Numbered from the stretch's first letter, positions 1 to 8,073 are shown. The stretch is DNA of 14,566 nt from Oligoflexia bacterium (GCA_903858975.1 CAIOKW010000311.1:1-14566); one strand, 5' to 3'. Numbers and translations are program-made. The notes: generated from the letters alone by a model not told the origin.

Positions 1-917
1 GCAACATCATCGGGCCCGGTGGGCGGGCGAACATTCAGGCGAGTGGGCTCTTGATCTGAATCTGAGAAACCCTGTACTATTCCAGGGCTCGTTGATTCCT
101 CGACTTCATCGGGAGCTCTGATGGGTTCGGGCTTTTTGACTAAGACTTGCGCACTAATTTTAGTCTCAGTCTTAATCTGCGGTTTTGCCTCTGGCTTTAC
201 TTCAGGCTTCGGCTCTATTTTGGGTGCCTTAACTATTGCGGAGCGCGTGGGCTCAGGCTTCGGGGCAATTACTTTGGTCGGCTCAAATACAATTTTAGGC
301 TCAACCGGAATGATCGGCTCATCAGGTACCGGCACCGGCTCAGGCTTGTATGTTGGCGCCGGGGTTGGCGCCGTTACGGGTGCGGAATCGAGTTCAGGCT
401 CATGTGCGCTTCCAAAATCGAGCTCAATTTTTAATTCTTCTTCGGGCTCGGGTTCAACTGCCGGTTTAGACTCCACTACCGGCTCAGGTACAACTACGGG
501 TTCAGCTTCTATTACAAGCTCGGGCTCAACTACGGGTTCGGCTTCAATTACGAGCGCGGGTTCATCTACCGGTTCAGCTTCAATCACTGCCTCGGGTTCA
601 ATTGCTGGTTCAGCTTCAACTATTGGCTCAGGTTCAACTGCCAGTTTGGCCTCAACCACTGGTTCCGGTTCGGGTGCAAGCACTGGCGGTTCTGGTGGCG
701 GCTCTACAATTTTGGGTGGCTCTGGCTCAGTGACTGATTTGAAGTCATCCTCAAATTCAGGATAGTCTTTTAACTCGAGGGCAAACTGATTCGGATAAAG
801 AGAGAGTTCATCTGACTCTTTAAGTTCACCTTTCCGAATTCTTTTTCTGATTTCATCCTCTTTCAGCGGGGAGCTCGAGGCTCCGTCGCGAAAGCGAATT
901 ACGTACAAATTTGCCAT
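1..917 (-). CDS. Pro/Glu-rich repeat protein of unknown function, 3' end outside window
   Basis: Open frame with no stop from the ATG at 915-917 to the left edge, giving 305 residues without the C-terminus. Residues 1-60 (beginning MANLYVIRFRDG) look like a small folded domain. Its layout, an aromatic start, 'DG...SPLKEDEI', then 'KGELKESDEL', recalls GYF_2-type domains, but that is a weak resemblance. Residues 62-165 are acidic and rich in P, E, V and A, with six 12-residue repeats (85-156). Residues 166-275 become basic, with KPEP and PKP motifs, and the visible tail (276-305) is polar. No signal peptide or membrane segment is visible, so the N-terminus is probably cytoplasmic. The Pro/Glu then Pro/Lys stretch resembles the spacers of TonB-like or other envelope-spanning proteins, and a membrane or folded domain may follow beyond the window. 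The gene starts 6 bases after nuoN on the same strand, so it is probably co-transcribed with the nuo genes. I do not recognise the family. Confidence 0.85.
   Translation of the reverse strand, partial: MANLYVIRFRDGASSSPLKEDEIRKRIRKGELKESDELSLYPNQFALELKDYPEFEDDFKSVTEPEPPKIVEPPPEPPVLAPEPEPVVEAKLAVEPEPIVEAEPAIEPEAVIEAEPVDEPALVIEAEPVVEPELVIEAEPVVVPEPVVESKPAVEPEPEEELKIELDFGSAHEPELDSAPVTAPTPAPTYKPEPVPVPDEPIIPVEPKIVFEPTKVIAPKPEPTRSAIVKAPKIEPKPEVKPEAKPQIKTETKISAQVLVKKPEPIRAPDEVEESTSPGIVQGFSDSDQEPTRLNVRPPTGPDDV
450..665 (-). repeat. Six degenerate 36-bp coding repeats (12-residue units)
   Basis: Within the Pro/Glu-rich gene, residues 85-156 fall into six consecutive 12-residue units: EPVVEAKLAVEP, EPIVEAEPAIEP, EAVIEAEPVDEP, ALVIEAEPVVEP, ELVIEAEPVVVP and EPVVESKPAVEP. 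The DNA repeats with the same 36-base period but the units differ at many silent and non-silent positions, so this is an old, diverged coding repeat rather than a recent expansion. It probably forms an extended acidic spacer. The period resembles a CRISPR repeat length, but there are no spacers between units. Confidence 0.85.
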
Positions 918-920
918 CTT

Positions 921-925
921 TCCTT
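921..925 (-). promoter_or_regulatory. Shine-Dalgarno of the Pro/Glu-rich gene, overlapping the nuoN stop
   Basis: On the minus strand the junction reads TAAGGAAAGATG. An AAGGA element sits partly inside the nuoN TAA and only three bases before the ATG at 917, which is closer than usual. The protein has no other methionine in the visible 305 residues, so this start is strongly preferred. The arrangement suggests reinitiation by ribosomes finishing nuoN. Confidence 0.6.
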
Positions 926-2381
926 AATGGATCAGTGGGATCCCTTTTAAGTATTGTATCATGGCATTTGGCATTACCCCCAAAAAGACCACTCCCGCTG
1001 CAGCGGCAACGGCAACGATTTGACTCCAGAAGCCTGAATTCCAATTGGCCGCAGTTGGATCTGCGTCACGCATCACCATCAGAGCAATCGGTCGCATATA
1101 AGCATAAGCGCTCACCACGGTGCAAAGGGCAGCGAGTACTACGAGAGGTGTTTCTCCCGAACCAATGGAAGACATGAACACAAAATATTTAGTAAAAAAG
1201 CCAACTGTGAAAGGCATTCCCGCCATTGAAAAGAAGAAAATCGACCACAGCATGGTTTGAATCGGTGATCGCTTCATGAGGCCAGTCAGATCAATGAGCT
1301 CAATACCGGTATCTGCTTTTGGTTCAGACTGACTCATGAGTGCAAAAATCCCGCTCGTCATTAAGGTATACCCAAAAAGGTAAATCATGACGGATTGGAT
1401 CTCTTCTCCCTTACCTAAGCTTCCAAGCACTCCCAAGAGGAGGTAACCCGTATGGGAAATAGAAGAGTATGCGAGCATCCGCTTCAGATTCTTCTGCGTA
1501 ATGATTACTGCTGAGCCCACGATGAGACTGAGTGCTGCCATCCATCGAATGACGTGTTTCACCGTTACTGCATAGGTCGCCCAGCTCGGGTTATTAAAGT
1601 CTACAATATGAATGAGTCGAACCAGGGTCACGAATGCTGCAGTGGTCACGACTGTTGCCATGATTCCCGTAACAGGGGTCGGAGCCCCCTCATAAACGTC
1701 TGGCTTCCAGAAATGAAAAGGTGCTGCGGCGACCTTGAACATGAACGCGATCAAAATCAGCAAATGGCCCATACCAAAAATAACCATGTCTGAATGACCT
1801 GACTGGGACCAAGTAAAGATGGTATTCAGATTTGTGCTCCCGGTAGCTCCAAACATAAATGATGTTCCGAGCAGAAACACTGCACCAATAGCTCCGCCTA
1901 AAATATAATATTTGATTGCAGCTTCATTGGATCTCGAATCATTTCTTCTAAAACCAGTGAGTGTATAAGCAGGGAGTGACATCACCTCGAGGGATATGAA
2001 TGTCACCACTAAGTCCTTAGAACAGGTGAGCGCAGACGCTCCCAAAATTAGGATCAAAAGTAGGTGGTAGTAATCAGAAAGGTGAAGGCCCTCTTTGTTT
2101 AAGTAGCGATCACCGCCTAAAATAAACAAAATTCCGATAGCAGAAAATAGTGCCAAAATAAAATGAGTGAGCGGAGAAATCTCTACTATACCTGAAAAAA
2201 CGGTTTCAGCGGGCACCTGAAGCAATCCTAAGCACGAAATCAAAGTGGCAAGCAGCGTAATCACTGCTGAGATTTGGGCCGGACGTTTGGTGTCGACCCG
2301 AATCACACTCACCAGAAGGGTAATGAGAATTCCTCCGGAGAGCAGGGCCCATGGCATCATCACATCTAAATGATCGATCAT
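924..2381 (-). CDS. nuoN: NADH-quinone oxidoreductase subunit N
   Basis: Antiporter-like, proton-translocating membrane subunit of complex I (ND2 homologue), 485 residues, the same length as E. coli NuoN and predicted to have about 14 transmembrane helices. The family's buried charged residues are visible: E132 in 'FISLEVMSLPAY', K216 in 'FMFKVAAAPFHFW' and K398 in 'AGMPFTVGFFTKYF' (equivalent to the TM12 lysine). The motif 'KRMLAYSSISHTGY' at 300-313 is typical. The ATG at 2379-2381 follows AAGGGA and lies one base after the nuoM stop. The protein ends normally with 'GIPLIH'. It is the last nuo gene in the operon, but the next gene follows at once in the same frame. No truncation or missing key residue was seen. 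Confidence 0.98.
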   Translation of the reverse strand: MIDHLDVMMPWALLSGGILITLLVSVIRVDTKRPAQISAVITLLATLISCLGLLQVPAETVFSGIVEISPLTHFILALFSAIGILFILGGDRYLNKEGLHLSDYYHLLLILILGASALTCSKDLVVTFISLEVMSLPAYTLTGFRRNDSRSNEAAIKYYILGGAIGAVFLLGTSFMFGATGSTNLNTIFTWSQSGHSDMVIFGMGHLLILIAFMFKVAAAPFHFWKPDVYEGAPTPVTGIMATVVTTAAFVTLVRLIHIVDFNNPSWATYAVTVKHVIRWMAALSLIVGSAVIITQKNLKRMLAYSSISHTGYLLLGVLGSLGKGEEIQSVMIYLFGYTLMTSGIFALMSQSEPKADTGIELIDLTGLMKRSPIQTMLWSIFFFSMAGMPFTVGFFTKYFVFMSSIGSGETPLVVLAALCTVVSAYAYMRPIALMVMRDADPTAANWNSGFWSQIVAVAAAAGVVFLGVMPNAMIQYLKGIPLIH

Positions 2382-2382
2382 A

Positions 2383-3849
2383 TTAATTTCCCTTCAAAAA
2401 CATGGCGGGCTGAAGACCACCGTAAACAATTACTGACAGCAACATCAGCACTAAAACGAGATCATAAGCGCCAATATCTTTTGTGATCACGCCGGAACTC
2501 GTTGGCTTTTGTGCGTCCGACCCAAGGCCCAGCTGCTGATAAAACTTCAACATATAGACCGCGCCCAAGATGACCCCTAGGCCCGAAAGAATCGTGCACA
2601 GAGCACTGACCGGATAGGCATTGAGTAGCACTAAGAACTCACCCCCAAAATTCAGAGTTCCAGGTAGGGACACAGAGGCGAGGACCGATACAAATAAGCT
2701 CACAAACAAAACCGGGTACAATGGAGCGAGCCCGTGGGGGCTCTCAAGGTTCAGTTCCGCCTGACGCTCTTCTACTTGGTGATAGAGGAAAAACAGAAGT
2801 GCGCTGACGAGTGTGTGACCCACGCTGAGTAAGATCGCGGCTGTAATGCCATTTGACTTCAAAGAGAAGATTCCAAGCATGACAAAACCCAAGTGGCTGA
2901 TGGAAGAATATGCCAAGAGAGACTTCCCGTCATTTGAACGAATTGCGAGGAGTGCCGCATAGACAATAGAAATTGCAGCGAGCGTAACTAACCAGCCCTG
3001 GTGCATTGCCGCGGTTTGAGGAAACAGGGGCAAAACAAAACGAATCATCCCAATCACCCCGAGCTTTGACAAAATACCGGACATCCAAATCGTCCCCGGC
3101 ATCGGTGCATTCGTATAGACATCCTTTAACCAGCCATGGAAGGGAACCAATGGTACCTTAATCGCAAACGCAGCAAAGAATCCCATAAATGGCCAGCAAA
3201 GTTTCACTGGATCTTGGGTTGCAGTAAAATGAATCAAGTCCGTAATTTGTGCTGAGTAGACACCGCTTGCTTCGTGATTCAGGTAAACAAGATAAAAGAT
3301 AGATACGAGCATGAGGATGGAGCCGAGAAAGCTCATGATAAAGAATCGGAGAACGGACGCTGCCTTCTGATTTTCTCCCCAGATCCCGACCATAAAAATC
3401 ATCGGAATAAACACCGCCTCATAGGCCAGATAAAAGGTGATGAGATCGGTGCTGAGGAATGCCGCATTCAGCGCGAAAACCAGAAAAAAGCCGAAACTCG
3501 TGAAGAGGCGTGGGTACTTTCGATACCATACCCCCCTTAGGCTAAAAGCAACTAATGCCACTAAGGTATTTAAAACTACAAACCAGGCCGATACTGAGTC
3601 CAGTCGGAGGCTTAGGCTAAAACCGATCTCTGGGACCCATGATAATTTCTGATCAACAACAAAGGTTTTTGCTAAATCGGCAGACTTAGCAAACAAGAGG
3701 CCTGAAGTTTCATAGACGGTTAATGCAAGGATCAAGGCGCTTCCGAATATGGCATAAAGTCTTTGAACCGCCTTTGGCATTACCCAAGCGATCAGAACTC
3801 CAATCAACGGAAGAGTAAGTAAAAAACTGAGTGAACTAGAAGTTTCCAT
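2383..3849 (-). CDS. nuoM: NADH-quinone oxidoreductase subunit M
   Basis: Antiporter-like proton-pumping membrane subunit (ND4 homologue), 488 residues from the ATG at 3847-3849, with about 14 predicted helices. From this start the TM5 glutamate is E144 ('FYLAYEAVFIPMIF'), the same number as the essential Glu144 of E. coli NuoM. TM7 K231 ('FAIKVPLVPFHGWLKDVYT'), TM8 K262 and TM12 E404 ('LPGTLNFGGEFLVLL') are also present. An upstream in-frame ATG at 3879 would add ten residues and overlap nuoL by 44 bases, but it has no convincing ribosome site. The 3849 ATG has GGGAG and AGGA just upstream, so I chose it. It overlaps the end of nuoL by 14 bases and is followed by nuoN after one base. Confidence 0.97.
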   Translation of the reverse strand: METSSSLSFLLTLPLIGVLIAWVMPKAVQRLYAIFGSALILALTVYETSGLLFAKSADLAKTFVVDQKLSWVPEIGFSLSLRLDSVSAWFVVLNTLVALVAFSLRGVWYRKYPRLFTSFGFFLVFALNAAFLSTDLITFYLAYEAVFIPMIFMVGIWGENQKAASVLRFFIMSFLGSILMLVSIFYLVYLNHEASGVYSAQITDLIHFTATQDPVKLCWPFMGFFAAFAIKVPLVPFHGWLKDVYTNAPMPGTIWMSGILSKLGVIGMIRFVLPLFPQTAAMHQGWLVTLAAISIVYAALLAIRSNDGKSLLAYSSISHLGFVMLGIFSLKSNGITAAILLSVGHTLVSALLFFLYHQVEERQAELNLESPHGLAPLYPVLFVSLFVSVLASVSLPGTLNFGGEFLVLLNAYPVSALCTILSGLGVILGAVYMLKFYQQLGLGSDAQKPTSSGVITKDIGAYDLVLVLMLLSVIVYGGLQPAMFLKGN

Positions 3850-5686
3850 AAATTCCTGCTCCCAAGAAAAACCATGCAAAGATCGCGACTACCGCTAGAA
3901 CAATCATCATCAAATAGGCTTGTGCTGAACCCACTTGAAGGACCTTAATCATATTTCCAGAAAGATCGACTAAGGCGGCACTCACTTGAATGATTCGCTG
4001 AACGACCCATTCCTCTACATATTTTGCAGCGCCTGACGATAGTTTCTGCAAACCCCGACCAAATGCCACCCCATAGATCCGATCAATCCCAAACACATCC
4101 GTTGTTTTCTCAACTTTTGTGTTCTTCGAATATTTGAAAAAGGCAAGACCCGCCCCTAGAGTAGCAATCACCACGCTCACAAACATGATTAAGTGCGGAG
4201 AAATCTCCGAAACTTCGGCAGCGCCGTGATCGAGGGACACCGGTGCGCCAAACCATCCGCCGACGAGCGATAGAGTCGCCAAAACAGCGAGCGGTGCGCC
4301 CATGACCCATGGAGACTCATGGGCATGGTCAAATTTCTTTTTATCCATTCTCGCATTTCCGAAAAAGACGAGTAGATAGAGGCGAGTCATATAGAAAGCG
4401 GTGAGGGCAGCTGAGATGATCGCCAAACCAAAAATGATTTTGTTACCGTGATGAGACACGAGCGTCTCGTAAATGATCTCATCTTTAGAGAAGAAACCAC
4501 TGAACGGGGGGAGTCCGAGGATCGCAGCCCATCCGGCCGTGAACGTAATAAAAGTCAGAGGTAGCTTCTTTCTTAATCCACCCATTTCAAAAATATTTTG
4601 TTCACCGTGAAGTGCATGAATCACGCTCCCTGCAGCCAAAAACAAAAGGGCTTTAAAGAATGCGTGAGTCATTACGTGAAACACACCCACTTGAAAAGCA
4701 CCCACGCCACAGGCCATGAACATGAATCCCAATTGTGAAACGGTAGAGTAAGCGAGAACTTTTTTCAGATCACTTTGAAAGCATGCAATAATCGCTGCAA
4801 CCAAAGCCGTGAGCCCCCCCACGATCGCAATCGTGGAAAGAACGATATCAGACGCCGCAATAATAGGGTTCAAACGCGCGAGAAGATAGATACCGCTCGT
4901 AACCATGGTCGCCGCATGAATCAGTGCTGATACTGGAGTGGGACCCGCCATCGCATCCGGTAACCAAGTAAAAAGTGGAATCTGAGCGGACTTACCCGTA
5001 CATGCGAAGAAAATCAGTAATCCAAATACCGTGACCACATGGGGGCTAAGTACTGCCTTTTGAATCTCAAGGAGATCCAAGGTACCTGCGAATTTAAATC
5101 CGATGAACATCGCAATCAGAAAACCTAAATCTCCAATTCGATTCATGATGAAGGCCTTTTGACCCGCAAGGACGTTTGGCATCTCTTTGTACCAAAAACC
5201 AATCAAAAGATAACTGGCAAGACCCACACCTTCCCAGCCCAAGAACACGTGTGGAAGTGTTGCGCCTAGAACCAAGTTTAACATCATGAAACAGAAGAAA
5301 TTAAGATACGAAAAATATTTTGCAATATTTTCCTCGTCCGACATGTAGCCTACTGAATAAAGATGAATCAAGGTTCCAACCCCGGTAATCACGAGCGTGA
5401 ACACTGCGCTGAGAGAATCAAAGCGAAGAGCGAAGTCTACACTGAGACCCCCAAGCTTCATCCACTGGAACAAAGTTTCTTCAATGAGTCTTGATTCGAC
5501 TGGCATGGCGCGAAGCTTAAGAAACTGGGTCAGGGCCAAGGCAAAGCTTCCAGCCATGGCGAGAGTAGCAATGGTTCCGCTTGCAAAGGGGCTTACCTTT
5601 TTTCCTTTGGAAGAAGCGATGAGGTGCCATACCCCATTTATAAAAAAACCAAGAAGCGGCAACAGTATGATTAACGTGTTGTTCAT
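3836..5686 (-). CDS. nuoL: NADH-quinone oxidoreductase subunit L
   Basis: Largest antiporter-like membrane subunit of complex I (ND5 homologue), at the far end of the membrane arm. Its 616 residues are close to the 613 of E. coli NuoL. Key channel residues are visible: E152 in 'LGWEGVGLASYLL' (TM5), K232 in 'CTGKSAQIPLFTWLPDAM' (TM7), H257 in 'SALIHAATMV' (TM8), K345 in 'HAFFKALLFL', and K401/D402 in 'LPPFSGFFSKDEI' (TM12). The C-terminal part (about 430-616) is long enough for the lateral amphipathic helix and the anchoring last helix (ending 'FAWFFLGAGIYGNF'). The ATG at 5684-5686 is preceded by GAGGGA, three bases after the nuoK stop. Its 3' end overlaps nuoM. Confidence 0.98.
   Translation of the reverse strand: MNNTLIILLPLLGFFINGVWHLIASSKGKKVSPFASGTIATLAMAGSFALALTQFLKLRAMPVESRLIEETLFQWMKLGGLSVDFALRFDSLSAVFTLVITGVGTLIHLYSVGYMSDEENIAKYFSYLNFFCFMMLNLVLGATLPHVFLGWEGVGLASYLLIGFWYKEMPNVLAGQKAFIMNRIGDLGFLIAMFIGFKFAGTLDLLEIQKAVLSPHVVTVFGLLIFFACTGKSAQIPLFTWLPDAMAGPTPVSALIHAATMVTSGIYLLARLNPIIAASDIVLSTIAIVGGLTALVAAIIACFQSDLKKVLAYSTVSQLGFMFMACGVGAFQVGVFHVMTHAFFKALLFLAAGSVIHALHGEQNIFEMGGLRKKLPLTFITFTAGWAAILGLPPFSGFFSKDEIIYETLVSHHGNKIIFGLAIISAALTAFYMTRLYLLVFFGNARMDKKKFDHAHESPWVMGAPLAVLATLSLVGGWFGAPVSLDHGAAEVSEISPHLIMFVSVVIATLGAGLAFFKYSKNTKVEKTTDVFGIDRIYGVAFGRGLQKLSSGAAKYVEEWVVQRIIQVSAALVDLSGNMIKVLQVGSAQAYLMMIVLAVVAIFAWFFLGAGIYGNF
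3854..3863 (-). promoter_or_regulatory. Ribosome-binding site deciding the nuoM start
   Basis: Reading the minus strand, GGGAGCAGGA lies four bases before the ATG at 3847-3849 and is located inside the end of nuoL. The alternative ATG at 3877-3879 is preceded by a sequence without a purine-rich element. This supports the shorter NuoM. Confidence 0.65.
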
Positions 5687-5689
5687 GGA

Positions 5690-5998
5690 CTAGTCCCTCA
5701 ACATTTGAATTTGATCAGAATCAACGGTTCTAAGATTTCTAAAGAGTGCGATGACGAGCCCTAGGCCTACCGCAGACTCTGCCGCCGCTACGGTCATCAC
5801 AAAAAGTACCGTGAGATGGCCATCCAGAATTTGGTGCATCTTTGAGAATGCAACAAAACTGAGATTCACCCCATTGAGCATCAACTCAACGCACATGAGC
5901 ATAATGAGCAGATTTTTTCTCAAAATCACACCCAAAAGTCCGATGCAAAAAATAATCATGGATACGACAAGCATCATCCAAGGTTCCAACGTGATCAT
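5690..5998 (-). CDS. nuoK: NADH-quinone oxidoreductase subunit K
   Basis: Small membrane subunit of complex I (ND4L homologue) in the charged central axis of the membrane arm, 102 residues with three helices. The two membrane glutamates needed for proton transfer in this family are visible: E38 in 'MLMCVELMLNGVNL' and E74 in 'MTVAAAESAVGLGL'. The length matches the usual 100-105 residues. The start ATG at 5996-5998 overlaps the nuoJ TGA in an ATGA junction, and a strong GGGAGGA element lies upstream, so the two genes are translationally coupled. nuoL follows after three bases. Confidence 0.98.
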   Translation of the reverse strand: MITLEPWMMLVVSMIIFCIGLLGVILRKNLLIMLMCVELMLNGVNLSFVAFSKMHQILDGHLTVLFVMTVAAAESAVGLGLVIALFRNLRTVDSDQIQMLRD

Positions 5999-6537
5999 GC
6001 TTTTGATCCTCCCGATACGGCCTTACGCTTAGCAAGGGCAACGGTCGAAACCACTGCACCTAAAAGTAAAAACGAGGTTAATTCAAAGTGAAATACGTGA
6101 TCGGTAAAAATTCCCTCTGAAATGAGTCTTACGTTGCCTCCCATCGAGACTATTTTCTCATCGGTGAGGGTTCCGGTGGGAACCATTCCTCGAGCCGTGA
6201 GGACCGCGCGAATCAAGAGGCCCATTAGCCCTAAGATCCCCAAAACGGAAACGCCCTTAAAAAGACCGCTACTTTCTTTCAGGTCATTGACCGGCTCATC
6301 TTGACTGAGCAACATGATGACAAACACAAAGAGCACCATGATTGCGCCGGTATAGACTAAGATCTGAAGAGCCGCCACTAAATGGGCTCCCATCAGGGCA
6401 TAGAGTCCGGCGAACGCGAAAAACACTAAGACCAAAGAAAAGGCCGCCGCTACGGGGCTTTTCTTCAAAATCACCATGATGGATCCGAGAATGGCAATCG
6501 TCGAAAAAATAGAGAATGCGAGTAAACCAAAGTCCAT
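5995..6537 (-). CDS. nuoJ: NADH-quinone oxidoreductase subunit J
   Basis: Membrane subunit of complex I (ND6 homologue), 180 residues with about five helices. The family's hallmark third-helix segment is clear: 'LVAALQILVYTGAIMVLF' at 53-70, including Y62 and the glycine region where the pi-bulge of TM3 forms, followed by 'VFVIMLL'. This helix is thought to switch conformation during coupling of quinone reduction to pumping. The start ATG at 6535-6537 shares one base with the nuoI TAA and has AAGGGG upstream. The last residues (after about 168) are a short basic, polar tail without motifs. Neighbours are nuoI and nuoK. Confidence 0.98.
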   Translation of the reverse strand: MDFGLLAFSIFSTIAILGSIMVILKKSPVAAAFSLVLVFFAFAGLYALMGAHLVAALQILVYTGAIMVLFVFVIMLLSQDEPVNDLKESSGLFKGVSVLGILGLMGLLIRAVLTARGMVPTGTLTDEKIVSMGGNVRLISEGIFTDHVFHFELTSFLLLGAVVSTVALAKRKAVSGGSKA

Positions 6538-6980
6538 TACTTGTTACCCCTTTGCTCTAAAAGGAAATCCTTCTCATAGACCGTACGGTTTTGCTGACTC
6601 ATTTCGTAAATGTTTGAAAGCTTAATCGCGTCCTTAGGACACGCCTCTTCACACATTCCGCAAAAGCAGCAGCGCAATGAATCGATCTCAAATTTTACGG
6701 GATATTTTTCTTTATCTTCACGCTCTCCCGCCACGATATGAATACACTCAGCCGGACACACGGTCGGACAAAGCATGCACGCCGTACAGTTTTCAACCCC
6801 GTTTACGGATTTGATATAATGTTGGCCACGAAATTTTGTAGAATAGTCACGTCGCTGCTCTGGAAACTGTAGTGTCACCTTCTTATGAAAGAGAAAGTTT
6901 TTCATCGTGATCGACAGACCCCGAATCACCTCTACAAGATAAATTCGATTCCAAAAGCCAGGTTTTCGTTGTGCGAGCAT
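6537..6980 (-). CDS. nuoI: NADH-quinone oxidoreductase subunit I (two 4Fe-4S ferredoxin domain)
   Basis: Ferredoxin-like peripheral-arm subunit (TYKY homologue) carrying clusters N6a and N6b, which pass electrons from NuoG to NuoB. It has 147 residues. An N-terminal amphipathic stretch (about 8-30, 'FWNRIYLVEVIRGLSITMKN') fits the membrane-surface helix. First motif: C65, C68, C71, C75 ('CTACMLCPTVCP'). Second motif: C104, C107, C110, C114 ('CCFCGMCEEACP'). The extra C105 next to a ligand is uncommon, because isoleucine or methionine is usual there. The ATG at 6978-6980 has GGGAG eight to nine bases upstream and starts one base after the nuoH stop. The internal methionine 26 would remove the amphipathic helix, so it is disfavoured. 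Confidence 0.98.
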   Translation of the reverse strand: MLAQRKPGFWNRIYLVEVIRGLSITMKNFLFHKKVTLQFPEQRRDYSTKFRGQHYIKSVNGVENCTACMLCPTVCPAECIHIVAGEREDKEKYPVKFEIDSLRCCFCGMCEEACPKDAIKLSNIYEMSQQNRTVYEKDFLLEQRGNK

Positions 6981-6981
6981 C

Positions 6982-8073
6982 TTAGAGCACTCCCTTATAA
7001 ATCAAAATTCCGGTAACAAAAATATTGATGAGTCCGAGTGGAAACAAAACCTTCCAGCCAAAATTCATCAGTTGATCAAAGCGAAAGCGGGGAAGCGTCC
7101 AACGCACCCAAACAAAGAACCACATCCAGAATGCAAGCTTGATCACAAACGACATTCCTTGAAACAGGACCAGTACGAGTCCGTCATTTTGAAGGAGACC
7201 CATGCCTTGAATCAAGTGAACCAGGGTCGCAAACCCCGGAAGGAGCTGCCAACCACCAAAAAAGAGGGTGGTAATGAGGCCCGAGGCGACCGCCATATTC
7301 ACAAATTCCGCCATCATGAAGAGCGCGAATCGCATGGATCCGTACTCCAAATGGTAGCCCGCGATTAACTCCGACTCTCCCTCGGGAAGATCAAATGGCA
7401 ATCGATTGGTTTCAGCAAACATGGAAACCAGGAACAAGATGAATCCGACGGGCTGAATGAACACCCCCCACTTTGGGATACTGACGGGTCCGAGCTGCAT
7501 CAGAGTTTCGCCCTGAGCGGCTGCTATGTCTCCGAGCTTCACGGATTGAAATACCATCATGAGGCCAATGATCGAAAGCCCAAGTGTGAGCTCATAGCTA
7601 ATCATCTGCGCTGAACTTCTGAGCGCTCCCAAGAGTGAGTATTTATTATTTGAGGACCATCCCGCCATGATGATTCCATACACACCTAAAGATGCGACCG
7701 AGAAACAATAGAGTACCCCAACATCAAGATTCGCAATTTGAAAATGAGTCTCAGTTCCATCAATCGTGAGAGATCCCGCAAACGGAATCACTGCGAAAGT
7801 CATGAATGCTGGAATCACTGCAATCCAAGGAGCAATCGTGTAATAGAACTTATTAACGTGCCCCGGTGCTCGATCTTCTTTGAAAATAAACTTAATCACA
7901 TCGCAAGCCGCTTGGAATAAGCCAAAAGGTCCCATGCGGTTTGGTCCGAGTCGATTTTGAATCAACGCCGAACCTCTGCGTTCGACGAAAAGCATAATCG
8001 GTACCGTGACCAAGAGACCTAAAAGCACGATCCCGATCTTCACGAACATTAAGGTGACCTCTAAGCTAGTCAT
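6982..8073 (-). CDS. nuoH: NADH-quinone oxidoreductase subunit H
   Basis: Membrane subunit (ND1 homologue) that forms the quinone entry chamber with NuoB and NuoD and the start of the proton path. It has 363 residues and about eight helices. Family signatures: 'RLGPNRMGPFGLFQAACD' at 41-58 followed by 'KEDRAPG', and the charged loop 'AETNRLPFDLPEGESELIAG' at 220-239 with the acidic funnel residues, then 'YHLEYGSMRFALF'. This last stretch carries LEYGSM where TEYSGM or VEYSSM is more usual, a mild substitution. The ATG overlaps the nuoG TGA (ATGA), with GAGGTG upstream, and nuoI follows after one base. Confidence 0.98.
   Translation of the reverse strand: MTSLEVTLMFVKIGIVLLGLLVTVPIMLFVERRGSALIQNRLGPNRMGPFGLFQAACDVIKFIFKEDRAPGHVNKFYYTIAPWIAVIPAFMTFAVIPFAGSLTIDGTETHFQIANLDVGVLYCFSVASLGVYGIIMAGWSSNNKYSLLGALRSSAQMISYELTLGLSIIGLMMVFQSVKLGDIAAAQGETLMQLGPVSIPKWGVFIQPVGFILFLVSMFAETNRLPFDLPEGESELIAGYHLEYGSMRFALFMMAEFVNMAVASGLITTLFFGGWQLLPGFATLVHLIQGMGLLQNDGLVLVLFQGMSFVIKLAFWMWFFVWVRWTLPRFRFDQLMNFGWKVLFPLGLINIFVTGILIYKGVL

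Noticed and set aside
450..665. Possible CRISPR array because of a 36-base period
   Set aside because: The units are contiguous with no spacers, are degenerate, and form an uninterrupted reading frame with a clear 12-residue protein period.
121..765. Plus-strand open frame coding a Gly/Ser/Thr-rich repetitive protein of 214 residues
   Set aside because: It is the antisense shadow of the Pro/Glu repeats: GAA/CCN codons on the minus strand read as TTC/GGN-type codons opposite. The minus-strand frame is open across the full 917 bases, has a start with a Shine-Dalgarno sequence and agrees with the direction of all neighbours.
918..923. Terminator at the end of the nuo genes
   Set aside because: Only six bases separate nuoN from the next start, with no hairpin or T-run on the minus strand, so transcription probably continues.
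4110..4310. Minus-strand frame of 66 residues inside nuoL, and similar small frames inside nuoF (10049-10240) and other genes
   Set aside because: They lie wholly inside well-supported nuo genes in other frames and show no family motifs or ribosome sites, so they are shadows.
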